The notes beneath the pieces were generated by a model that saw nothing but the letters and a program-made list of their open reading frames with translations, did not search any database and had not been told where the DNA came from. Of a DNA stretch of 64,000 nucleotides, positions 17,580 to 25,929 are shown one piece after another. This DNA comes from CBDAQD01 sp965275905. Its GTDB lineage: Bacteria; Pseudomonadota; Alphaproteobacteria; Rhizobiales; JAJFHC01. Positions within the stretch are counted from its first letter, which is position 1. Every line of letters begins with the position of its first letter. The stretch spans positions 1-64,000 of the forward strand of contig CBDHYJ010000038.1 in NCBI GenBank assembly GCA_965275905.1, read 5' to 3'. Position numbers and translations under genes: made by a program.

Positions 17580-18431
17580 ATGAAGCCAAATGCTGAAGAC
17601 TACATCGATCTGGATCGCTTCCCGATCAACCAGCCGAATTCGGAAGCGTATGCGGATATGATCGGTGCTGTCCGTGCCGATCTGCAAAGCGACGGGTGTG
17701 CTGTGCTCACCGGCTTTGTTCGCAACGACCGCCTCCCGGAGCTTGTCGCCGAGGCGGCGCGCGTGGCGCCTGCCGCGCACAGGTCTTACAACAGGACCAA
17801 CGCCTATTTCTCCAAGGATGACGAGACACTTCCCGAGGACCACCCCGTGCGTCGATTTTACGATCGCTCGAACGCCTTCGTTCCGGCCGACAATTTCGGC
17901 GACGACAGCATTCTGCGCGGTGTCTATGAGTGGGAGCCGTTCGCGCCGTTTATCAAGGACGCGCTCCAGGAAACAGATTTCTACCGGTATGCGGACCCGC
18001 TGGCCGACGTGATCATCAATGTCACGGAGCCAGGTGGCGGATTTCCATGGCATTTCGACACCAACAACTACACGGTCACACTGGCAATTCAGAACGGTGA
18101 ATCCGGCGGTGAATTCGAATACTGCCCGAACCTGCGCAGTCGCGATGAGGAAAACTATCAGGGGGTGCGAGCCGTGCTCGACGGGGATCGCAGACCGGTT
18201 CATTCGCTTCACCTCCGGCCGGGTGATCTTCAGATCTTCATGGGCCGGCACTCGCTCCACCGTGTGAGCGACGTTGGCGGCTCCCGGCCGCGCTACGTCG
18301 CCATTTATTCATATGCCGAGGTTCCGGACATGATCGCGCGGGTTGAACGCACGCGACAGCTCTACGGGCGCGTTCTTCCGGTCCACATCGAAGCGGAGAA
18401 ACGCCGCAGGGCGGATACACTCCGGGACTGA
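17580..18431 (+). CDS. Fe(II)/2-oxoglutarate-dependent oxygenase, BesD/HalD/ArpA-like
   Basis: The 283-residue protein matches the family that includes the amino-acid halogenase BesD and related hydroxylases. It has MKPNAEDYIDLDRFPI at the start, DFYRYADPLADVIINV, then WHFDTNNY, GGEFEYCPNLRS, VRAVLDGD and MGRHSLHRVSD. The metal triad is His158-x-Asp160 with a distal His at about 224 or 227. Halogenases of this group have Gly instead of Asp, so this one should be a hydroxylase. BesD-type enzymes act on free amino acids, but the substrate here is not known. GAGG precedes the ATG, 36 bases after the dehydrogenase stop, making it the last gene of the cluster. Confidence 0.85.
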   Translation: MKPNAEDYIDLDRFPINQPNSEAYADMIGAVRADLQSDGCAVLTGFVRNDRLPELVAEAARVAPAAHRSYNRTNAYFSKDDETLPEDHPVRRFYDRSNAFVPADNFGDDSILRGVYEWEPFAPFIKDALQETDFYRYADPLADVIINVTEPGGGFPWHFDTNNYTVTLAIQNGESGGEFEYCPNLRSRDEENYQGVRAVLDGDRRPVHSLHLRPGDLQIFMGRHSLHRVSDVGGSRPRYVAIYSYAEVPDMIARVERTRQLYGRVLPVHIEAEKRRRADTLRD

Positions 18432-18495
18432 TTCTGGGACGCGTTACGCCGGAAGTCTTGCAGTCGCGCAGAAATCATCTAAAAGCGCGTCTGTC

Positions 18496-20310
18496 ATGGC
18501 TCCACCCATCCTCATTCTGCGCGATATCCATCTGACATTCGGCGGGACGCCACTGCTTGTCGGTGCGGAACTTTCCGTTTCGCAGGGTGAGCGTGTTTGC
18601 GTTGTCGGACGAAATGGATCAGGCAAGTCGACGCTCGTGAGGATCGCTGCCGGAGCGGTTGAACCTGATGACGGCGAGCGGTTTGTTCAGCCTGGCGTAA
18701 CGATGAGATATCTCTCGCAGGAGCCGGATCTCAGCGGACACGCGAATACGCTCGACTATGTGAAGTCAGGTCTCGGTCCAGGCGACGACGCCCATGATGC
18801 GCGCCACCTTCTTGAGCGACTTGGCCTGAACGGCGAAGAGAACCCGATGCGACTGTCCGGCGGCGAGGCGCGCCGAGCCGCACTCGCTCACGTCCTGGCG
18901 CCGAAACCCGACATTCTCCTGTTGGACGAGCCGACAAACCACCTCGATCTGCCGACCATCGAATGGCTTGAAGCAGAGTTGGAAAGTATACGGTCGGCTC
19001 TCGTTCTCATAAGTCATGACCGGCGATTTCTCGAAAACCTCTCCCGGTCGACCGCATGGATTGATAGGGGGGTGGTTCGCCGCATCGACCGTGGTTTCAA
19101 GCACTTCGAGGCGTGGCGCGACAAGACGCTGGAGGAAGAGGAAACCGAGCGTCACAAGCTTGATCGAAAGCTTGCGATGGAAGCGGACTGGCTCCGGTAT
19201 GGTGTGACTGCAAGGCGCAAGCGCAATCAGGGTCGGTTGCGGGCGCTTCATTCGCTTCGCAAGGAAAAGGCAGAGCAACGTCAAGCCACTGGCGGCGTCA
19301 AGATGACGATCACGGAAGGCAAGACGTCGGGCAAGCTTGTGTTCGAAGCAACGGATGCGTCTAAGGCGTTTGATGCCAAATCCGTCGTGCGCGATCTGTC
19401 CCTGAGAGTGATGCGGGGCGATCGTGTCGGTCTGGTCGGCCCCAACGGGTCCGGTAAGACGACGATTCTCAATCTTCTGACGGGAGAACTCGAACCAGAT
19501 TCGGGTTCCGTTCGTCGGGGGGCCAACCTTGAATTGGTGACGCTTGATCAACGTCGGGAGAGTCTTGATCCGGACCTGAGCCTGAAGGACGCGTTGACGG
19601 GCGGTGGAGACATGGTCTTCGTGGGCGGAAGCTCCAAACACGTCATGAGCTACATGAAGGACTTCCTGTTCTCGCCCGAGCAGGCGGGAACGCCGATCGG
19701 GCGGTTGTCGGGCGGAGAGCGTGGACGCCTGATGCTGGCGCGGGCACTCGCACGTCCGTCCAACATTCTCGTTTTGGACGAGCCGACCAACGATCTCGAT
19801 CTTGAGACTCTCGATCTTCTGCAGGAAATGCTCTCCGACTATCCGGGCACGGTTCTGCTTGTCAGTCACGACCGCGATTTCCTCGACCGCGTTGTTACAT
19901 CTGTCGCGGCATTCGAGGGAGATGGGCGTTGGGTTGAATACGCCGGCGGGTACTCGGACATGATTGCGCAGCGCGGGTATGGCGTCGAAAACATTGGAGA
20001 AGCAGGCAGAAGGGATCGCAAGCAGGCTGCCAAGCCGAAGTCCGCGTCGACTCCACGCAGTTCATCTAAGAGGCGGATGTCCTACAAGGAAAAGTTCGCG
20101 CTCGAAAATCTTCCGGCCAGGATGGAAGCCCTGGAGGCGGAGATCGCCGCGTTGAGGAAACAACTCGACGATCCGGAGCTGTTCACGAGGGACCCGGAGC
20201 GTTTCAAGAGTACCGCCTCAGACCTGGAGACAAAGCAGGACGAGCTCTCAACCTCGGAGGAGGAGTGGCTCGCTCTGGAGATGTTGCGCGAGGAAATCGA
20301 GAAGTCCTGA
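18496..20310 (+). CDS. ABC-F family ATP-binding protein (Uup-like)
   Basis: Two ATP-binding cassettes on one chain without transmembrane segments define the ABC-F group. Walker A sequences are GRNGSGKSTL and GPNGSGKTTI, signatures LSGGEARRAAL and LSGGERGRLML, and Walker B segments DILLLDEPTNHLDL and ILVLDEPTNDLDL. Between the cassettes is the charged interdomain linker (about residues 190-270), and the C-terminus is a coiled coil (LPARMEALEAEIAALRKQL). This layout is that of Uup, a ribosome- or DNA-junction-associated ATPase, rather than a transporter. The start is set at ATG 18496, where homology begins, not at an upstream ATG inside the previous gene. Confidence 0.92.
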   Translation: MAPPILILRDIHLTFGGTPLLVGAELSVSQGERVCVVGRNGSGKSTLVRIAAGAVEPDDGERFVQPGVTMRYLSQEPDLSGHANTLDYVKSGLGPGDDAHDARHLLERLGLNGEENPMRLSGGEARRAALAHVLAPKPDILLLDEPTNHLDLPTIEWLEAELESIRSALVLISHDRRFLENLSRSTAWIDRGVVRRIDRGFKHFEAWRDKTLEEEETERHKLDRKLAMEADWLRYGVTARRKRNQGRLRALHSLRKEKAEQRQATGGVKMTITEGKTSGKLVFEATDASKAFDAKSVVRDLSLRVMRGDRVGLVGPNGSGKTTILNLLTGELEPDSGSVRRGANLELVTLDQRRESLDPDLSLKDALTGGGDMVFVGGSSKHVMSYMKDFLFSPEQAGTPIGRLSGGERGRLMLARALARPSNILVLDEPTNDLDLETLDLLQEMLSDYPGTVLLVSHDRDFLDRVVTSVAAFEGDGRWVEYAGGYSDMIAQRGYGVENIGEAGRRDRKQAAKPKSASTPRSSSKRRMSYKEKFALENLPARMEALEAEIAALRKQLDDPELFTRDPERFKSTASDLETKQDELSTSEEEWLALEMLREEIEKS

Positions 20311-20327
20311 TCCAGCGAGCGCTGTGC

Positions 20328-21662
20328 TCACTTTCGTACGTAGTGAATGTCCTGGTAGTCCATACGCAAGGCGATGACGTCTTTGCGGATGTGCTCCGGC
20401 TCGGCGCCTCTCAGCCAGACCTTCGCCATCAACTCCGCAATTGTGGGCATGACGTCTTCTCCCATGCCCCATCGGGTAATCTCCTGGGTGCCGATCCGAA
20501 TGCCGTTTAGATCGCCCTCAACAGGTTCGATAGGGAGACCGATGCCGCAGAGCAAGATGTTCGCCTTCGCCAGATGTTTCGAGGCCGCTTGCCCGCCGCC
20601 CAATGGGGCAGCATGCAAGGCCAGGTGATGACTTTCCGTATGTCCTCGTCCATCGACCGAATGAACATCGAAGCCCTGGGCTTCCAGTGCTGAGGCGAGA
20701 GCCTTTGCATTTGCAATGCATTTATCGGCATACGCTTCGCCGTGCTCGAGCAGATCAAGTGTCGACATTGCAAGAGATGCGGTCTTCCCAAGATCGAAAT
20801 TTGCGGTCATGCCCGGAAAGGCGATGGCGTCGAGTTGCTCTGCGATATCCGTGTTGGTCGTAAGGACAATTCCCGAAGGTGGGCCGCCGAAGGCCTTGTA
20901 GGTGGACATCGTCATAATGTGGGCGCCTTCCGCGAGCGGCTGTTGAAAGCGTTTCCCGGCAATGACGCCGCCCATGTGCGCCGCATCGTAGAGCACCTTC
21001 GCCCCGACTTCGTCGGCGATCGCGCGTATATCAGCGACGGGGTAGGGGAACATGCACAGGCTGCCTGCCACCGTTATCAGCTTCGGTTTCAATGCCTTGG
21101 CCTGATCGCGCAGGCGATCAAGGTCAACCGTCATGGCCGCGCTGTCATAGGGGACGGGATGAACCTCCAGCCCATAAAGGCCGGCACAACCTGGCTCGTG
21201 ATGTGTGACGTGACCGCCCATCTCGCCGGTAAAGGCCATGATCCTGTCGCCCGGCCTGCACGTGGCCATGAATGTATAGAGGTTGCCGAGAGCGCCCGAG
21301 CCGACCCTGATTTCCGCAAATGGGGCATTGAACAGGCGCTTCACCAGGGCCTCCGCCAGGACTTCGATATCACTGGCGTGCTCCATGCCCATCTCATACT
21401 TGTCGCCTGGCCAGCCAAGGCTGGGACGATTGCCGAGCGATCGGGCCAGCAGGTCGGCAGCACGTGGATTCATGACATTGGTGCCCGCATTCAGCCCGAT
21501 GGATTCACGGTCCATGAGTCGTTCGTGATCGTCGATCAGGGACATGAGTCTTTCTTCGATCGCGTCATGCGTCATGGCTCCAAGCGGAGCCTCTGCCCGT
21601 TCCACGGCCAGCGCACAATCCGCCGGAAGCCAGGGTTTTTCTGCAATGGGTCGAATGTTCAT
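20328..21662 (-). CDS. Serine hydroxymethyltransferase-like PLP enzyme
   Basis: The 444-residue fold-type I PLP enzyme has SHMT landmarks: NVMNPRAADLLARSLGNRPS near the N-terminus, GSGALGNLYTF, the PLP-binding aspartate in LYDAAHMGGVIAGK, and the Schiff-base Lys256 in STYKAFGGPPSG. In true GlyA the lysine motif is THKTLRGPRGG, so His before Lys is Tyr here and the surroundings differ. It may act on other beta-hydroxy or alpha-methyl amino acids or on glycine with another aldehyde. It is divergent from a GcvA-like LysR gene 119 bases away, which suggests glycine/serine-related regulation. Confidence 0.82.
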   Translation of the reverse strand: MNIRPIAEKPWLPADCALAVERAEAPLGAMTHDAIEERLMSLIDDHERLMDRESIGLNAGTNVMNPRAADLLARSLGNRPSLGWPGDKYEMGMEHASDIEVLAEALVKRLFNAPFAEIRVGSGALGNLYTFMATCRPGDRIMAFTGEMGGHVTHHEPGCAGLYGLEVHPVPYDSAAMTVDLDRLRDQAKALKPKLITVAGSLCMFPYPVADIRAIADEVGAKVLYDAAHMGGVIAGKRFQQPLAEGAHIMTMSTYKAFGGPPSGIVLTTNTDIAEQLDAIAFPGMTANFDLGKTASLAMSTLDLLEHGEAYADKCIANAKALASALEAQGFDVHSVDGRGHTESHHLALHAAPLGGGQAASKHLAKANILLCGIGLPIEPVEGDLNGIRIGTQEITRWGMGEDVMPTIAELMAKVWLRGAEPEHIRKDVIALRMDYQDIHYVRK

Positions 21663-21781
21663 GCCGGGTCTCCCGGGTTCAAATTCGGTTCAATCAGTTC
21701 CGGCCGAGGAGTCTCATTGTGGCCGGGCGATTGCAAATCAGTTATTCTCACTACAAGACGTAGAAAATCTAGGGGTAAGAA

Positions 21782-22696
21782 TTGTCACTCAATGCGCCCA
21801 GGCCACGTATGCCGTCTCTCAATAGCTTGCGCGCGTTCGAAGCCGCCGCACGCCACGAGAGTTTTGCGATTGCCGCCGATGAACTCGGCGTCACACCTGG
21901 CGCGGTGGCGCAACAGGTGAAAGCGCTTGAGGCCTGGCTGGGAGTCGACCTCTTTGATCGCCTCTCCCAGGGAATTCGCCTGCGCAAAGAGGCGAGGGCT
22001 GTTGTCGACGATCTTTCCCGTGCATTTGACGCTCTGGGAAATGCCGTTGCCGGATTGCGAACCTCGGCCGGATCACCGTTCCTGAGAATTGCGGCCTTGC
22101 CATCAATCGCACAACTCTGGCTTCAGCCGCAGTTGCCTCGGCTTTCCGATATGCTCGAAGTGTTTACGCCATCGGTCTTTGCTATCGAGGAGCCGCCTGA
22201 CTTCCGCCGCGAAATGTTCGATCTGGCTCTTTTCTTCGTCGATGGCCCTGTAGCCGGTGCCAAGGTGCATCCGCTGGTCGTGGACACGCTGACCCCCGTT
22301 TGCAGTCCGGAATTGCTCGCCGGGCGATCCGACCCTGCGGTTCCTGCCGACATTGAAAGTATGCCATTGCTGCATGACGCTATGTGGAACGCAGACTGGG
22401 ATGTCTGGTTGGAGGCCGCCGGTTTGAGCGATGTGGCTGATTCATCCGGCCCCGTCTTCTCGCTCTACAGCCTTGCCGTTCAGGCGGCGGTCGACGGCAC
22501 CGGACTTCTGATCGGACATACGGCGCTGCTCGGCAGACATCTTGCTGACAAGAGACTCGTGGCCCCGTTTGAGCTGGAAGTCCCAACGCCAAAGAAACTC
22601 TGCCTTCTGTTGCCCGATCGTGGTAAAGGCGCAAAGCCAAACGAGCGTGACCAGTTGCTGCTCGATGTTTTCAGGAACATTGCAGCTCCGGAATAG
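21782..22696 (+). CDS. LysR-family transcriptional regulator, GcvA-like
   Basis: The protein of about 304 residues begins with the GcvA-type helix-turn-helix region (MPSLNSLRAFEAAARHESFA, then LGVTPGAVAQQVKALEAWLG) and has a LysR substrate-binding domain. A TTG at 21782 with GGGG/TAAG upstream gives 304 residues; the ATG at 21809 would give 295 and also fits the family. The gene is divergent from the SHMT-like gene and very probably regulates it. The short shared intergenic region (21663-21781) should carry the operator. Confidence 0.88.
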   Translation: MSLNAPRPRMPSLNSLRAFEAAARHESFAIAADELGVTPGAVAQQVKALEAWLGVDLFDRLSQGIRLRKEARAVVDDLSRAFDALGNAVAGLRTSAGSPFLRIAALPSIAQLWLQPQLPRLSDMLEVFTPSVFAIEEPPDFRREMFDLALFFVDGPVAGAKVHPLVVDTLTPVCSPELLAGRSDPAVPADIESMPLLHDAMWNADWDVWLEAAGLSDVADSSGPVFSLYSLAVQAAVDGTGLLIGHTALLGRHLADKRLVAPFELEVPTPKKLCLLLPDRGKGAKPNERDQLLLDVFRNIAAPE

Positions 22697-22723
22697 CAGA
22701 AGCGCCGTTTTCAGGGAGGGCTG

Positions 22724-23557
22724 ATGTACAGACGCTGGCGCTACATTGCGATGGGGCTGGAAACAGTTTTTGGCTGGCGGCGACGCGGCTTCTTTATTCC
22801 ATACGGGTATGCGGATGGCGTGGAAGAGAGGAACGGCCCGTACGCGCCGCTCGAAACCCTGTTCGCTGCCCAAGAGGGTGACTTCGAAACGCACCTCGAT
22901 ACGATCGAACGGTTCAGGGATCCGCTTTTGTCGATCGATGGTGGCGGACCGGAGCGCGCTCGCTGGGATCAGGACTGGTTTCCGCGCCTCGACGCGGCTG
23001 CCGCCTATGCGATGGTCCGCACTTCTGCGCCGTCGAGGATTATTGAGGTTGGATCAGGTCACTCGACCAGATTCATGGTCCGCGCCGTCGAGGATGGCGG
23101 CCTGGACACAAAGATAACCGCGATCGATCCGGCACCCCGGGCGACCATCGAGAACTTGCCGATCACCCTAAAGCGGCAGACGTTGCAGAATGTCGATAGC
23201 GGCGTGTTCGCCGACCTGACCGCTGGAGACATGCTTTGCATCGACTCAAGCCACATCCTGATGCCGGGAACCGATGTGGACATCGCCATCAATCGGATAC
23301 TGCCCCGTCTCCCGGCGGGCGTAATCGTTTTCTTTCACGACATCTTCCTGCCGGATGAGTATCCGGACTCCTGGACATGGCGCGGGTACAACGAACAGAA
23401 TGCCGTCGGAGCTCTTCTGCAGGGCGGCTATGAGCTGCTGTTCGCAAGCCACTACGCGTTTCGGGCCATGGAAGACAAATGGACGCGGACCGTGATTGCC
23501 GAACTGCCACTGGTCGATGGAGCGCTTGAATCGGGGCTTTGGCTGCGAAAGCTCTAG
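22724..23557 (+). CDS. Class I SAM-dependent methyltransferase-like protein
   Basis: In the 277-residue protein the segment IIEVGSGHSTRFM fits SAM-binding motif I. AIDPAPRATIE follows as motif II, and CIDSSHILMPGTDVDIAI and VIVFFHDIFLPDEYP follow as in the Methyltransf_24 group. There is an amphipathic or weakly hydrophobic N-terminus but no clear signal peptide. Related proteins are often found in surface-polysaccharide clusters, but the flanking genes here do not support that. The 3' end overlaps the convergent agmatinase-like gene by 4 bases. The substrate is unknown. Confidence 0.75.
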   Translation: MYRRWRYIAMGLETVFGWRRRGFFIPYGYADGVEERNGPYAPLETLFAAQEGDFETHLDTIERFRDPLLSIDGGGPERARWDQDWFPRLDAAAAYAMVRTSAPSRIIEVGSGHSTRFMVRAVEDGGLDTKITAIDPAPRATIENLPITLKRQTLQNVDSGVFADLTAGDMLCIDSSHILMPGTDVDIAINRILPRLPAGVIVFFHDIFLPDEYPDSWTWRGYNEQNAVGALLQGGYELLFASHYAFRAMEDKWTRTVIAELPLVDGALESGLWLRKL

Positions 23558-24504
23558 GACTCAGAGACACCCGGCAGAACGCACAGCATTTCGTAGAGCA
23601 GGTTGGCACCGACGAGCGCCGTGTTTCCGCTGGGATCATAAGGCGGCGACACTTCCACCAGGTCGCCACCCACAATGTTCAGCCCGGCGCATCCCCTCAC
23701 GATTTCCAGCCCCTGCCAGATCGTCAGGCCACCGATTTCGACCGTACCGGTGCCGGGCGCAAACGCGGGATCGAGACTGTCGATGTCGTAGCTTAGGTAA
23801 ACGGGATGATCGCCGATTGTCTGCCGAACGGTCTCCATGAGAGGGGTGAGCGACTTGTGCCAGCAAGCCTCCGCGGGAACGACGGTAAAGCCCTGTCGCC
23901 TGGACCATTCGAAATCTTCAGGTGCATAGCCGGTCCCCCTCAGGCCGATCTGGAAGACCTTGTCGCAGGCAAGCAGATCTTCCTCGACCGCCCTTCTGAA
24001 CGGAGTCCCGTGAGCGATTTTCTCGCCGAACATTTCATCGTTGATATCTGCATGAGCATCGACGTGGACGAGCGCGACCGGGCCGTGCTTCTGCTTCATT
24101 GCTCTGAGTATGGGCAATGTCAGGGTGTGATCTCCACCCAGTGTGAGCGGAATGCAGTCGTGGAAGAGAACGGCATCAAAAGCCCATTCGATGATCTCGA
24201 CTGATTTCTTCAGATCGAATGTGTTTATGGGGATGTCGCCGATGTCTGCGACCTGCAACCTGTCGAACGGAGCCGCACCGGTTGCCATGTTGTAGGGCCG
24301 GAGCATGCAGGACTCCGCGCGGATCTGCCTGGGGCCGTGCCGTGTACCCGAACGGTTGGATGTGCCGATATCCATCGGGACCCCGACGAAGCAGGCATCG
24401 AGGCCTTCGGCACTGGATTGGTTCGGAAGCCGCATCATGGTGGCTGGCCCGGCGAAGCGGGGCATGTCGTTGCCGCCCAGCGGCTGATTTTTCTGCGTCG
24501 ACAT
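23554..24504 (-). CDS. Agmatinase/guanidino-acid ureohydrolase
   Basis: The 316-residue protein has all Mn-binding signatures of the ureohydrolase family: LGGDHTLTLP, HVDAHADIND (D-A-H-A-D) and SYDIDSLDPAFAPGTGT. The agmatinase-like N-terminus PRFAGPATMMRLP and the segment GVPMDIGTSNRSGTRHGP are typical of agmatinase, guanidinobutyrase and guanidinopropionase, which hydrolyse guanidino compounds to urea and an amine. The choice among these cannot be made by eye. It is cytosolic and apparently monocistronic. Confidence 0.88.
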   Translation of the reverse strand: MSTQKNQPLGGNDMPRFAGPATMMRLPNQSSAEGLDACFVGVPMDIGTSNRSGTRHGPRQIRAESCMLRPYNMATGAAPFDRLQVADIGDIPINTFDLKKSVEIIEWAFDAVLFHDCIPLTLGGDHTLTLPILRAMKQKHGPVALVHVDAHADINDEMFGEKIAHGTPFRRAVEEDLLACDKVFQIGLRGTGYAPEDFEWSRRQGFTVVPAEACWHKSLTPLMETVRQTIGDHPVYLSYDIDSLDPAFAPGTGTVEIGGLTIWQGLEIVRGCAGLNIVGGDLVEVSPPYDPSGNTALVGANLLYEMLCVLPGVSES

Positions 24505-24599
24505 ACAGAGATCCTCGTTGCTCCAATTTCAGGGTTGCGCGGCACGATGCGGCAGGCGGCCAACCACCGTCGCGAACGCGATTCGGACCGAGCCGATTT

Positions 24600-24989
24600 C
24601 TATCCGGCGATCAGCTTGACATATTTGTTGAAGATCCATCCCTTGCGGCCGGGTCCATCATAGACCCTGTCTTTTTCGATCGGGCCGCAACTGATCTGAT
24701 CCGAGCCATAGACAACGCCCATCCATTTGCCTTGTTCAGAGAACATCCAGACCTGATCACCGGTTTTCAGCTTGTCGATCATCTCGTAGCTGGACCCAGG
24801 GCCGGCGCGAACTGCGAGAAAATTGTCGCCATCGGGATTGAGACCGTGCACCTCGCCGACGGCGCAAGTATCGAAATCACCATCGGCCCTCTCGACCACC
24901 GGGACATCAAGTGTCTGAGACGCGACAATGCTGGACGCGGCAAGGAGGAGTGCGCCTCCGGTTATGACGGATTTGCCTGCTCTTCCCAT
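24600..24989 (-). CDS. Exported bacterial SH3-domain protein
   Basis: The 129-residue protein starts with a signal peptide (GRAGKSVITGGALLLAASSIVAS). It contains an SH3b-like domain, NFLAVRAGPGSSYEMIDKL, with KTGDQVWMFSEQGKWMGVVY and a C-terminal GRKGWIFNKYVKLI. It should be periplasmic and may bind cell wall or protein partners. The ATG at 24989 is used because it begins the signal peptide; 35 residues upstream of it look random. Two cysteines remain in the mature part and could pair. Confidence 0.8.
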   Translation of the reverse strand: MGRAGKSVITGGALLLAASSIVASQTLDVPVVERADGDFDTCAVGEVHGLNPDGDNFLAVRAGPGSSYEMIDKLKTGDQVWMFSEQGKWMGVVYGSDQISCGPIEKDRVYDGPGRKGWIFNKYVKLIAG

Positions 24990-25417
24990 GTCTCTAATCC
25001 TTTGATGTCGGCAAGTTCGACGAAAGATTAGCATGCTGGAATTTTCGCGGTGTGGAATTTGAACGCAGGCGAACAAGGAAGCGTCGACCGGCACTGCCGC
25101 GATGAAATCACGATCTCGGTGCCGGGACCTGTCTGGGCAGAAGCAAAAGTGCAGCCCGGAACGCCGTGAGCGTGCGCGGACTGCACTTTTTACGCTGGCT
25201 CTTACGCGACTTACCGGATTACTGACTCACTTACAGGTACTTGCCAGCGGTGATACGGTTTGGGGAAGTTTTGGCCCGCAGTTCTGATCGCTTCTTGTAA
25301 GGCAGGCTTTCGGCCGTGAACCAGCATCAGCCTTTACCGCCTCTCCTGTAGATCGCACCTAATCCGATCAGTGTGACGATCATCAATCAGTATTATTACG
25401 GTTTTTCGACAGTTCTG
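24990..25417. other. Long intergenic region with a strong hairpin
   Basis: These 428 bases between the SH3 protein and the metallopeptidase gene show no convincing protein gene. They hold a perfect 10-base inverted repeat at 25145-25190 (listed separately). The part nearest the metallopeptidase stop, about 25370-25417, is rather AT-rich. A small RNA is possible but not demonstrated. Confidence 0.35.
25145..25190. terminator. Hairpin with 10-bp perfect stem (terminator-like or small RNA)
   Basis: AAAAGTGCAG (25145-25154) pairs perfectly with CTGCACTTTT (25181-25190) around a GC-rich 26-base loop, and the right arm continues into another T. This A-stem/T-stem shape can act as a terminator in either direction. 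No gene ends nearby on either strand, so the transcript it would terminate is not obvious and could be a small RNA. Confidence 0.45.
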
Positions 25418-25813
25418 TTACAGCGTTTCGCCGCGTTCAACGCGTTCCATGTCATCATCGGACAGGCCGAAATGATGTCCGATCTCATGGATCAACACAT
25501 GGCTGACGATGTGCTCGAGCTCTTCATCATGTGTCCGCCAGTATTCCAGGATGGGCTGCCTGTATAGCCAGATCATGTTGGGCATCTGACCGGTCCATGG
25601 CGTTGCTGATGATTGGGTCCGCCCGATACCGTCGAACAGGCCAAGAATGTCGTAAGGGGTTCGTGCGCCCATCGTCTGCAGTACTTCGTCGGTCGGCCAA
25701 TCTTCGATTTTGATCACGACGCCTTCCGTGAGCGTGCGGAATTCTGCAGGCAGTCCGGCATAGGCGCGCGCCGCCATTTGTTCGAAGTCGTCAAGTGTTG
25801 GGGCGATTGACAT
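25418..25813 (-). CDS. Zincin-like metallopeptidase family protein
   Basis: The protein of about 131 residues contains the zinc-protease signature HEIGHHFGLSDDDMERVE near its C-terminus, preceded by VSHVLI, and IWLYRQPILEYW in the middle. This is the pattern of the small possible-metallopeptidase family (PF06262 type) common in alphaproteobacteria. There is no signal peptide, so it is cytosolic. The start at 25813 (SIAPTLDDFEQMAARAY) matches the family start and has AGGA just upstream; longer in-frame starts exist. The function in the cell is unknown. Confidence 0.85.
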   Translation of the reverse strand: MSIAPTLDDFEQMAARAYAGLPAEFRTLTEGVVIKIEDWPTDEVLQTMGARTPYDILGLFDGIGRTQSSATPWTGQMPNMIWLYRQPILEYWRTHDEELEHIVSHVLIHEIGHHFGLSDDDMERVERGETL

Positions 25814-25929
25814 TTCCTGCGCTCGGATCAACTGCATCTCGTCTGTTAGATGGGCGATTTCGGTGCAGGTGACAAGCAGGTAACGGTTGTTGCCGTGGAG
25901 TTCTGAAGGTAACAAACCCACGAAAGTGT

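Noticed and set aside
18766..19869. 367-residue open frame on the minus strand
   Set aside because: It is fully antisense to the ABC-F gene, whose Walker and signature motifs are intact, and its translation has no recognisable domain.
20742..21920. 392-residue open frame on the plus strand
   Set aside because: It lies antisense to the well-supported SHMT-like gene and runs into the LysR gene; it has no family motif and is a shadow of GC-rich coding.
25102..25287. Small open frame across the hairpin region
   Set aside because: The translation is Arg-rich with no ribosome binding site and is interrupted by the inverted repeat; a protein gene is unlikely.
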